A stretch of DNA of 64,000 bases. Source: Endozoicomonas sp965232255. Its GTDB lineage: Bacteria > Pseudomonadota > Gammaproteobacteria > Pseudomonadales > Endozoicomonadaceae. Both the position numbers and the translations under genes were made by a program. The notes under the pieces were generated by a model that searched no databases, was not told where the DNA came from, and worked only from the letters and a program-made list of their open reading frames with translations. The stretch lies in contig OZ246962.1 of the NCBI GenBank assembly GCA_965232255.1, positions 3,224,001 through 3,288,000 on the forward strand, given 5' to 3'. Shown here one piece after another: positions 23,481 to 31,514 of this stretch; positions within the stretch are counted from its first letter, which is position 1; each line of letters begins with the position of its first letter.

Positions 23481-25336
23481 GCTACGAGGTGCCCACCGAC
23501 AGCGCGGACTTCCGGTTTAGCGGCGCTCCTTATGGGGTGCCTTCGTCGCCTGTTGCGGATTTTTTATTCGATGGCAGACCGCCGGTCTATTTTGCCCCGG
23601 CTCCCGGTGTGGTGCGCCCTTACCAGAGCGACTGGCAGACGGCCACTGACCGGCAACAGGTGTACGCTACGGCCTATGCCACGAGTCGGCCTGTCAATAC
23701 CTCTCGGACGCAAACCAGCCACCAGGCGCAACAACAGCCTGCGACAAGCCTTGCTCTGTATTGGGGATCAGTGGCAAAAAAAGAGACTATGGTCAGTGTC
23801 AATCACGGCCAGAGTCAGGAGAAACAAACGACAACCGGCGACCAGTGGCGGCAACCAGACAGCAAAGAGATCCACGAACAAATCCGCTGGGATAACAGCA
23901 TAGAGGCGCAGGATCAGGGGCAAGCCCTACCCTGGAATCAGCCACCGGAGCGTGACCGCCAGATTGCCGAAGGGATGCAGAGCGTTAACCAGTTTGGCGA
24001 CAACGAGCGCAAAAGTCAGGCTTACCGGCATCCGCAGTCACCACTGAATTTCACCTTCCAGGAACGCGAATATCAGCCGCAGACCAATGGCCCGGTCTAT
24101 TTCCAGCTTGGCGAGTTTGAGGAAAGGATGGCTGCCGTTCCGGTGGATAGCCGACGACGGTTCACCTTCCAGAGCAACCGCAACGAAGATCAGCCGGTTA
24201 TCGTGCCGTGGGGCTTTGGTCAGAAGGCACTGGACGAAACGGTTAAGGGAAAGTACGGCGGCGAGAAAGACCCGGACATCATCGAAAAGCCGGAGCCGGA
24301 ACAGCCAGAGATCAGGGAGAGTTATCTGCTGATGAACATTATCACCACCATGGTATTGCCCGAGCGGACACCACTGGAACTGCCATCAATGGAGATCAGC
24401 CTGGACATAGACAGCTTTTCCTGGAGCTTTACCGGGCAACTGTTCGGTGCCTCCAACATTGCCCTGGTGCAACCGGACGAGAATGGGCCGAAGCAGATCG
24501 AAGTGGATATCAACGGCTGGAAATGGGTATTCATCATCGAACGTTACAGCACCAACCGGCGCTTTGGTGATGAACGATACACCCTTTATGGCAGCAGCCG
24601 GACCCAACTGCTGGCGGCACCTTATGCACCCCTGCGCAGCAAGAGCAACACCAGCGCGTTGAATGCCAAGCAAGCCATTACCGAGGAACTCGTCAACACG
24701 GGTTTTACCGCCACCTATCCTGACCTGAACGACTACAGCACACCGGATTGGGTGATGCCCGGTGGCTCATTCAGTTACCAGAGCCAAACCGCCATGCAGG
24801 TGGTGGCCAGAATCGCGGGAACGGCAGGATCGGTGGTTATCCCGAGCCGTGATGCTGATCAACTGAATATCCAGCCAAGGTATCCAGCCAGCCCCTGGGC
24901 ATGGAGTACCGCCACCATGGACAGGATTGTCCCGGCCAGTATGGTCATCAGCCTGAGCGCCAACTGGCGACCAGAGCAGGCTTACAATGCCGTTTATGTG
25001 TCCGGCACCAGTGCAGGCGTAGCGGTGAATGTTAAACGGTCAGGAAGTTCTGGGGATAACCCGGCTCCCGATATTCTCGAAGACTGGCTCACCGAAACCC
25101 AGGTCAATACCGAACGTGGCCGCAATGAACTGGCCAAGGGTGGCCACCAGAGCATTACCACCATTGAGTTACCGCTGACCGACCGCAACACAGCACCCGG
25201 GTTGATTGAGCCGGGGATGTTGGTTGAAATTCAAGATATAACGAGAGATTGGCAAGGGCTATGTCTGGCCACAAGCATTAGTGCCGGAGGTGGGGGAAGC
25301 GTTATCCAACGCATTGAATTAGAGAGGCACTATTGA
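23477..25336 (+). CDS. Tail hub/baseplate-like protein
   Basis: This is a 619-residue protein. Residues 1-260 are low-complexity, rich in Gln, Pro, Tyr and Arg. Residues 275-619 are ordered and resemble baseplate hub (gp27/gp44-like) proteins: LDIDSFSWSFTGQLFG, VDINGWKWVFIIERYS, RFGDERYTLYGSS, GGSFSYQSQTAMQVVARIA and a closing LIEPGMLVEIQDITRDWQGL. Hub proteins connect the tail tube to the tip or fibres. It overlaps its neighbours on both sides, so the tip genes form one operon. Confidence 0.65.
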   Translation: MSYEVPTDSADFRFSGAPYGVPSSPVADFLFDGRPPVYFAPAPGVVRPYQSDWQTATDRQQVYATAYATSRPVNTSRTQTSHQAQQQPATSLALYWGSVAKKETMVSVNHGQSQEKQTTTGDQWRQPDSKEIHEQIRWDNSIEAQDQGQALPWNQPPERDRQIAEGMQSVNQFGDNERKSQAYRHPQSPLNFTFQEREYQPQTNGPVYFQLGEFEERMAAVPVDSRRRFTFQSNRNEDQPVIVPWGFGQKALDETVKGKYGGEKDPDIIEKPEPEQPEIRESYLLMNIITTMVLPERTPLELPSMEISLDIDSFSWSFTGQLFGASNIALVQPDENGPKQIEVDINGWKWVFIIERYSTNRRFGDERYTLYGSSRTQLLAAPYAPLRSKSNTSALNAKQAITEELVNTGFTATYPDLNDYSTPDWVMPGGSFSYQSQTAMQVVARIAGTAGSVVIPSRDADQLNIQPRYPASPWAWSTATMDRIVPASMVISLSANWRPEQAYNAVYVSGTSAGVAVNVKRSGSSGDNPAPDILEDWLTETQVNTERGRNELAKGGHQSITTIELPLTDRNTAPGLIEPGMLVEIQDITRDWQGLCLATSISAGGGGSVIQRIELERHY

Positions 25337-25569
25337 TGGCCACGACAAACATCTGGCAGCAGTTCAAAGCACTGATACCCGACGGTGTACGAGTAGTCGC
25401 CACCATCATAGCCAACAATGGCAACGGTACAAGTCAGGCTGAGCTTAGGGATGGTTCAGTAATTACAGTTAAGGGGGAGTCAGTAGGTGTTGGAGGGAGG
25501 GCGTTTATTCAGGATGGGGAGATAAAAGGGGCTGCGCCTGATTTGGCGCAGTATGAAGTAGAAGTGTGA
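25336..25569 (+). CDS. Small tail-tip protein with possible OB-like fold
   Basis: This is a 77-residue protein and the last gene of the tail operon. The alternating pattern RVVATIIANNGNGTSQAELRD followed by SVITVKGESVGVGGRAFIQDG-type strands suggests a small beta barrel. It starts at the ATG that shares its A with the hub gene's TGA. It is probably a minor tail component, as similar small genes follow hub genes in related phages. No tail fibre gene follows. Confidence 0.6.
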   Translation: MATTNIWQQFKALIPDGVRVVATIIANNGNGTSQAELRDGSVITVKGESVGVGGRAFIQDGEIKGAAPDLAQYEVEV

Positions 25570-25623
25570 GACAATCAGATCAAGACTTGATCACGGTTTT
25601 CTGCACATGATTCACCACCTTCG

Positions 25624-25644
25624 GGAGCCGCTCGGTGCGGTTCC
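25624..25644. other. Stable hairpin between convergent genes
   Basis: GGAGCCGC... pairs with GCGGTTCC over eight base pairs (one G-T wobble) around a TCGGT loop. There is no T run on either side, so it is not a standard terminator, although it separates the tail operon from the facing gene at 25705. Confidence 0.4.
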
Positions 25645-25704
25645 GCAAGCTGGGTGGAGGGTGCTGGAGGTTAGAGGACTCCGGCTGCTCGATTTAATCC
25701 TCTT

Positions 25705-26505
25705 CTACAGGGCCGCAAGAATAGCAGAGCAAATTGACGCAACACTACCAAGAGCAGGCAACGTAGCTAACAGCTTTGAGATCACTGATTTTTTGGGACT
25801 CTCTGCTAAAGCTAGATCCTTACAAGTTTCAATGGTTTCTATATGATCTTTTACTTCATCACTATCACTTAATGAACTTTTAACTTCACTGACCAAAGAT
25901 GAAAACAACTTTTCTAACTCATTAGTTTCATTGCGAATATCTGCAACTTGAGAGTTGTTGTTACCTATAGCATTTTGCTGAATTACATTTTCAGCATGCT
26001 GGATTATTTGAAAAACGTGGGCACCCACTTCTTCTTTATTATTTTCTGGCAATTCTTCTTGAATATCTTCCAGTCTGTATGCCAACTCCCGAAATAATGG
26101 TTCGGAAATAGCCTGGTTAAAAGCACAAATATAGCCATCATACCTAGAAGAGTCGACAACAAAAAACAAACTACAAAACCCAAAAAACTCAATGCGCTCT
26201 TTTTCGATATTACAGAGAAGCTGATACATTAAAGATAATCTATTATCCAAATCAGTAGGGAATCGTAAATCACCGCTACCAACCATTCCACCTACTGTAG
26301 ATCTTATCTCTTCATACCAACTATCAAAATCAACATTTGAATATTTAGTCAACTGGTTATGAATACTTTCAAAAAGCTCATCATTTTCAAAATACTTAAT
26401 CAACAAGCTAAGCCTATCATCAAAAGTATTCATATCAGCTGCTAATAGATCATTAGCGAAATCAGCAAATCGCTGAATACTTCGACGAACTTTTCCCGCT
26501 TTCAT
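25705..26505 (-). CDS. AT-rich accessory protein with a C-terminal membrane helix, unknown function
   Basis: This is a 266-residue protein. Residues 1-235 are helical and acidic, with a coiled-coil-like stretch after ENVIQQNAIGNNNSQVADI. The last 25 residues (KLLATLPALGSVASICSAIL) form one membrane-inserting helix. GGGAG precedes the ATG. Base composition is far more AT-rich than the tail genes, and it faces them, marking it as recently acquired cargo at the prophage edge. The soluble-sensor plus terminal-helix plan is shared by some phage-exclusion effectors, but I recognise no named family and this role is conjecture. Confidence 0.6.
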   Translation of the reverse strand: MKAGKVRRSIQRFADFANDLLAADMNTFDDRLSLLIKYFENDELFESIHNQLTKYSNVDFDSWYEEIRSTVGGMVGSGDLRFPTDLDNRLSLMYQLLCNIEKERIEFFGFCSLFFVVDSSRYDGYICAFNQAISEPLFRELAYRLEDIQEELPENNKEEVGAHVFQIIQHAENVIQQNAIGNNNSQVADIRNETNELEKLFSSLVSEVKSSLSDSDEVKDHIETIETCKDLALAESPKKSVISKLLATLPALGSVASICSAILAAL

Positions 26506-27059
26506 TTTGTACTCCCTTGTTTAGAACTCTGAGGGCTAACGCACACATTTGCGGCTGGTTTGGAGCACAGCGGAAAACCAGTCCGACAAAATGCACTTGG
26601 TACGCCCAGCATGGGCATGAACTTATCAGCAATTCCCGCTCAACCTGAAAGCCATTGATATCAAAGGACTGTAGCTGAGTTTAGTGTTGAGATAAGTTGT
26701 AGACTTTTTTGTCTGCTATTGATTAGAAAAGCCATCTTTTTTATGAAAGTTACTGCCCATCAGGGGTGCAGCACCTTCGAAAATTCAGCAAAAAATGCAC
26801 AATTAAAACCAGCGGGAATTACTGAGACTGGATCGCCACTGCATATTCTGGCCAGTCGCTACTGCCCTTGTGCTAATTTTGCTGTATTCCATGCGAGAAA
26901 CCGATCAACACCGAGTCGCCTGAACATCCGGTAGCCTTGATCGCCCCACTTCTCAGATTTCATGACTTGCTGGAGCCCTTGAAATACAGGCATATATTAC
27001 GATAGTACTGCATAAAAAGTACAACTTTTTGAGCAGGTACATAATTCACTTCCTTGACA
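26506..27059. other. 554-base stretch without a supportable gene
   Basis: This AT-rich stretch lies between the accessory gene's start and the ERIC-like repeat. Short open frames exist on both strands, but none has a ribosome binding site or a recognisable product. On the reverse strand a broken frame (about 26,870-26,990) reads like a decayed protein end (YRMFRRLGVDRFLAWNTAKL). It probably contains the promoter of the gene at 25705 and remnants at the prophage border. Confidence 0.4.
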
Positions 27060-27205
27060 TATACCCAAAGGATTTCAAGTTGCTTCGAGGCGGCAAATGA
27101 GCGAAGCCCCGGGAGCATAGAAGTACTATGTGACCGGGGTGAGCGAATATCCTAAAGGACATAAATGCAGCCAACAAAGTAGCAACTTGAAAGGCGACGG
27201 GTATA
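27060..27205. repeat. ERIC-like intergenic repeat
   Basis: The element runs from TATACCC (27060-27066) to GGGTATA (27199-27205) and can fold over almost its whole length. It has the ERIC landmarks in order: TTTCAAGTTGC, GAGGCGGCAA, GAGCGAAGCCCC, a near match to the ERIC centre ending ACCGGGGTGAGCG, GCAGCCAACA, GCAACTTGAA and GACGGGTATA. At 146 bases it is longer than the classical 126-127, with an extra AT-rich stretch after GAGCGAA (ATCCTAAAGGAC palindrome). It lies 13 bases beyond the hsdR stop, so it would be in that transcript's 3' end. Confidence 0.85.
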
Positions 27206-27218
27206 AGACGCAGCAGGC

Positions 27219-30200
27219 TCAGCTAACAATCTGCTTCAAAGCCTGCTGCATACTGCTCTTAAAAGCTGGATCGGTAGCAAGAAGACGATACAGTTCCATA
27301 TCCTTCTGCCGGTTCTGGCGCATAACCACATCAAAAATTTTGCCAAATGCCAGATCCTGGTTGTAGCTATCTGGGTTGTCTTTAAACTTTCGCTCAAAAT
27401 CAGGGTGAGTTTGAATATCTTCAATAAACGACAAGAATTTTTCCCGTTGCTGCTCAGGCGTCGCTCCCCAGCTCTGGAACCAACGCTCATTAAATATTCG
27501 GATGATCTCATCCAATGGGTCCATCTCCTCATCCCCTCCATGCGTACCACGAGGGTTAGGGTTCTGGGGATCAATTTCCGCTTCACTGTCATCCAGGCTG
27601 ATCGTGTGGCTCAGCTTGGTACGCTCCAGTCCATAAGAGGATAGGTCTACCGCTGCCAGCAGTTCATCAATCTGTTCAGCTACAGGGTCTTTTACAATCA
27701 GCTTGGGTATCAGGAACTTGAGGAACCAGAACAGTTTTTCCCACTCGACGATCTCATAGGGCATGATTGCCGCCATCTGCCCATAGATTTTCACAAACTG
27801 TTTCGCCTTGATCTTAAAATCGGCCTTATCGGCATCCTCCAACGCCAGCTCCCGGTTAAACCGATCCGCAGCCACATCAATAATCGGACTTAACTGCTGG
27901 GCATCGGCACTATTCCAGTACAAATTGTTGAACTGTTCAACTTCATCCCACTCATACACGCCAGCCTCGCCCAAGACATCCTTGAGTTCATGGAGGACAT
28001 TGACATCGGTCGCACCAGAGAGGCTAGTCGAGGTATAGAAGGGATCAAAGGCGCTCTTGATATCATCAACACTGTTGAAGAAGTCGAGAACAAAGAGATC
28101 TTCAGTTTTCTTCCCCAGTTTCGGGGCTGACCGATTCAGGCGGGATAGCGCCTGAACAGCCAACACACCCTGTAGCTTCTTGTCCACATACATAGCGGTC
28201 AGTTTGGGCTGATCAAAACCCGTTAGGTACTTGTTAGCAACAATCAGTAACCGGTATTCGTCTTGATCAAAAAAGTCCTTGGTCTCACTCTCAGGAAAGC
28301 CATTCACATCCTGTTCTGTGTACTCAATACCATCAACCGCTTTCGTACCAGAAAAGGCTATGGCGACCTTGAATGGATTGTCCCGCTTGGTCAGCTCATC
28401 CGTTATCGCCCGGTAGTAACGAATGGCGGTCTCTATATTTTGCGTGACCACCATCCCTTTCGCCTTCCCCTTCAACTTCCTGCTGTTGACGATATTAGGG
28501 ATAAAATGGTTAAGAATAACTTCGGCCTTGGCAGCAATGGTGTGCTGATTGCGCTCCACGTAGGCACGTAACTTCTTTTGTGCCCGCTTGGCATCGAACA
28601 AGGGATTATCCTCGATCGACTTCAAAATCTCGTAGTAGCTTTTGTAAGTGGTGTAATTGGTCAGCACATCGAGGATAAAGCCTTCCTCAATCGCCTGCTT
28701 CATGGAGTAGAGGTGGAATGGGCAAAAACTGCCATCTGGCTGTTTAACCCCAAACTTCTCCAGCGTTGTATTTTTGGGTGTCGCCGTAAAGGCAAAATAG
28801 GAGGCATTACCTCGCATCTTGCGAGACTGCATAGCCTTGATGATTTTATCCTGGGCATCCTCTTCACCATCGGGCGTATCTTCGAGATTACCCATGGCAC
28901 GGTTCATATTGTCGTGTGCGGAACCACTCTGAGAGCTATGTGCCTCATCAATAATCACCGCAAATTTTTTATCACTCAGATCAGCGATGCCGTCGATAAT
29001 AAATGGAAATTTCTGAATCGTGGTGATAATGATTTTCTTGCCCTGCTCCAGAGCGCTCTTTAGCTCAGAAGATTTGAACGCCGGGGCAATAATATTTTTC
29101 ACCTCAGAGAACTCTTTGATGTTATCCCGAAGCTGCTTATCCAGCAGACGACGGTCGGTAACAACAATGACAGAGTCAAACAGCGGATGATCCAATCCTC
29201 TCGCACCGGGTATATCCAAGTTTTTCGGATAGGCTTCGATCAACTGATAGGCGCCCCAGGTGATCGAGTTGGATTTGCCGGAGCCTGCCGAATGCTGGAT
29301 CAGATAGGTTTGCCCAATACCCTTTTCACTCACATGGTCAACCAGTTTGCGCACCACATCCATCTGGTGATAGCGAGGGAAGAACAGAGTACGTTTGTTG
29401 AGTGCATCTTTTTTAGAACCATCGAGCCGTACAAAATGTTGAATAATGTTGGCGATACTGGTTTTGCTAAACACCTCTTCCCAAAGATAAGCTGTCTTGT
29501 GGCCATTGGGGTTGAGCGGATTGCCTGCACCAAAGTCATGCCCCTTATTAAACGGCAGAAAGAAGGTATTTTTACCAGCCAGTTTGGTGGTCATATAGAC
29601 CTCATCCGTGTCCACAGCCATATGAACCAGACAACGACCAAACTGCAACAGAGGCTGAGTATTGTCCCGGTCGTTGCGGTACTGTTTCTGGCCATGGTAG
29701 CGGGCAGTCTGGCCTGTCCATGGGTTCTTCAGTTCTAGGGTGGCGAATGGCAGGCCGTTGATAAACAGCACCATATCAATTTCCTGAAGGGTGTTTGCCA
29801 GCGAGTAGCGCACCTGCCGAGTGCTGCTAAAAATATTGGCGGCAAAACGGGTTTTGGTCTTTTCTGAACTGCTGGCCAGAGGGGCAGGATACATCAGGGT
29901 CAGGTGAGCGTTATCAACGCTCAAGCCCTTTTTCAGCAGGTGCAGCAGACCGTACTTTTTTACCAGCCGGTCAAACCGTTCGAGCACCTTGAGTTGCCAA
30001 TCGCTGCCAGCTTTACGTAGCTTTTCCAGCTCACTATCCTGAGTTGCCTCCAAAAAGGCCCAGAACTGTTTGGTATCCATGGCATAGCGTGCGTTAAAAT
30101 CTGCCGGATAGCCCAGTACATAGCCATTATTTATGCTCGTGACTGTTTGAACACTAGCGTCGGCAACTTGATTGAGTTCCTCCAGGCAAGTGCCGGTAAG

Positions 30201-30251
30201 TTGTCGTTCAATAGCAGCCTCAAGAGCCTGCTCGTTGGTTTGACTGACCAT
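27219..30251 (-). CDS. hsdR: Type I restriction enzyme, R (motor/nuclease) subunit
   Basis: HsdR cuts DNA after ATP-driven translocation when HsdM-HsdS finds an unmethylated site. The 1010-residue protein has an N-terminal nuclease domain with FATLELKNPW (the ExK part of the PD-ExK motif) near residue 175, then helicase motifs: motif I HSAGSGKS near 320, IIDEAHSSQSG near 430, TATPKNT and later SRLNRSAP. The C-terminal domain binds the methylase core. The ATG at 30251 (MVSQTNEQ) is chosen because GGAG lies 9 bases upstream; a TTG 6 bases earlier is too close to it. It appears intact. Confidence 0.95.
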   Translation of the reverse strand: MVSQTNEQALEAAIERQLTGTCLEELNQVADASVQTVTSINNGYVLGYPADFNARYAMDTKQFWAFLEATQDSELEKLRKAGSDWQLKVLERFDRLVKKYGLLHLLKKGLSVDNAHLTLMYPAPLASSSEKTKTRFAANIFSSTRQVRYSLANTLQEIDMVLFINGLPFATLELKNPWTGQTARYHGQKQYRNDRDNTQPLLQFGRCLVHMAVDTDEVYMTTKLAGKNTFFLPFNKGHDFGAGNPLNPNGHKTAYLWEEVFSKTSIANIIQHFVRLDGSKKDALNKRTLFFPRYHQMDVVRKLVDHVSEKGIGQTYLIQHSAGSGKSNSITWGAYQLIEAYPKNLDIPGARGLDHPLFDSVIVVTDRRLLDKQLRDNIKEFSEVKNIIAPAFKSSELKSALEQGKKIIITTIQKFPFIIDGIADLSDKKFAVIIDEAHSSQSGSAHDNMNRAMGNLEDTPDGEEDAQDKIIKAMQSRKMRGNASYFAFTATPKNTTLEKFGVKQPDGSFCPFHLYSMKQAIEEGFILDVLTNYTTYKSYYEILKSIEDNPLFDAKRAQKKLRAYVERNQHTIAAKAEVILNHFIPNIVNSRKLKGKAKGMVVTQNIETAIRYYRAITDELTKRDNPFKVAIAFSGTKAVDGIEYTEQDVNGFPESETKDFFDQDEYRLLIVANKYLTGFDQPKLTAMYVDKKLQGVLAVQALSRLNRSAPKLGKKTEDLFVLDFFNSVDDIKSAFDPFYTSTSLSGATDVNVLHELKDVLGEAGVYEWDEVEQFNNLYWNSADAQQLSPIIDVAADRFNRELALEDADKADFKIKAKQFVKIYGQMAAIMPYEIVEWEKLFWFLKFLIPKLIVKDPVAEQIDELLAAVDLSSYGLERTKLSHTISLDDSEAEIDPQNPNPRGTHGGDEEMDPLDEIIRIFNERWFQSWGATPEQQREKFLSFIEDIQTHPDFERKFKDNPDSYNQDLAFGKIFDVVMRQNRQKDMELYRLLATDPAFKSSMQQALKQIVS

Positions 30252-30278
30252 TTGCAAATTCTCCTTTTCCTACCTTCC

Positions 30279-31514
30279 CTACACTACCTTCACTTTTCCA
30301 GTCACAACGCTGTTAATCATCGTGGCTCGATACTCTTTGAGTCGGTCGATTTGCTGCTCTTGCAGGGCTATGGCTTTATTGAACTTTTCTGATTCTTTCT
30401 CAACAAACGCTAAGATCGAAAGCTGCTCTGTCTTAGGTGGAATCGCCATAGCGATATTAAACAGATCGCTGGTATATAGACGAGTCAGTCCTTCTACAAT
30501 GCCTGTTGCACGAATCACAAACTGACCAATATATGCAGGATGACGAAAAAGTAATTCGAGATACTTTAGGTCTGTAATTACTCCTTTGGATTTATATACC
30601 GCATAATCTGGGCTGACAGAGCCAACAAATTCAATATTGCTCTTAAAAAAGACACCAAGGTGCGCCTTGAGCTTGTTGAAAACAAGATCATGCTTGTACA
30701 CCAATTTGTTATCTACATTACTTTGGGCCACTTCAGCTTTTTCATGAAATTCAGATCTTACGACGAGTCCGTGAACTTGGCTCATCATAAAAAGTGGTTC
30801 CTCGCCAGTCTTTGAGCGATCACTTCGTTCATCAAGAACATACTTCAATCGCTTCACTTCCCAATGCACCGGTATCTCCCCAATCCACTCCACACCAGAA
30901 TTACGAGTTGGCGCATCTGGATTAAGGCCACGGGTTACGGCGTTTTGGATCAGAATTTGCCGACGCTCTTTTAGCAGCTCAATCTGCTTTTGCTTGGTAG
31001 CGATGGCTTGGTCTATTTGGGTGGTTTTGGCGTCTAGAAACGCGATTATGAGCCTTCTCTCTTTTGCTGGAGGATAAGCTATTACGTGATTATTCAAATC
31101 AAACTGTGTCATACTCGGCAGCGCGGTAGACGTGGAGTAATAGCTAAATGGAATAGTTGTAGACAAATAATAAATAAACTTAGTGTCTTCTTTATTTCTG
31201 CAAATGGCACAGAACATTGTATCAACTGTCCAAAACTTACCATTGACATACAATGGCTTGTCTATAGTGCCTTTTCTACCAAGTAAGATTGCCTCTCCAT
31301 CATAAAGATATGTATTGGCATAGGCAAAAACGCCTCCAGACCCATAAACTGGATAACCTGATTCGGATTCTACACTTTTATAATCTAAACCATTGTTTAT
31401 CCGTGCGAGATGTTTGATCTTTTTGATCTCCCAGTGCTTAGGGATGTTACCCAACCTCGCAACCCCAGAATCCTTATACACCTCATACCGAGGCATAGCC
31501 GCTAAACCACTCAT
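30279..31514 (-). CDS. hsdS: Type I restriction-modification specificity subunit
   Basis: HsdS holds two target recognition domains that define the two halves of the DNA site. The 411-residue sequence has the expected symmetry: first conserved start IPKHWEIKKIKHLARINNG near 23, a variable TRD, then the helical spacer with IDQAIATKQKQIELLKERRQ. A second copy begins IPVHWEVKRLKYVLDERS and ends in KAIALQEQQIDRLKEYRAT. Both halves are complete, so the protein should be functional. Its ATG overlaps the hsdM stop (ATGA), and hsdR follows after 27 bases. Confidence 0.95.
   Translation of the reverse strand: MSGLAAMPRYEVYKDSGVARLGNIPKHWEIKKIKHLARINNGLDYKSVESESGYPVYGSGGVFAYANTYLYDGEAILLGRKGTIDKPLYVNGKFWTVDTMFCAICRNKEDTKFIYYLSTTIPFSYYSTSTALPSMTQFDLNNHVIAYPPAKERRLIIAFLDAKTTQIDQAIATKQKQIELLKERRQILIQNAVTRGLNPDAPTRNSGVEWIGEIPVHWEVKRLKYVLDERSDRSKTGEEPLFMMSQVHGLVVRSEFHEKAEVAQSNVDNKLVYKHDLVFNKLKAHLGVFFKSNIEFVGSVSPDYAVYKSKGVITDLKYLELLFRHPAYIGQFVIRATGIVEGLTRLYTSDLFNIAMAIPPKTEQLSILAFVEKESEKFNKAIALQEQQIDRLKEYRATMINSVVTGKVKVV

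Noticed and set aside
26719..26934. 71-codon forward frame
   Set aside because: No ribosome binding site, no known product, and located in border sequence that looks decayed.
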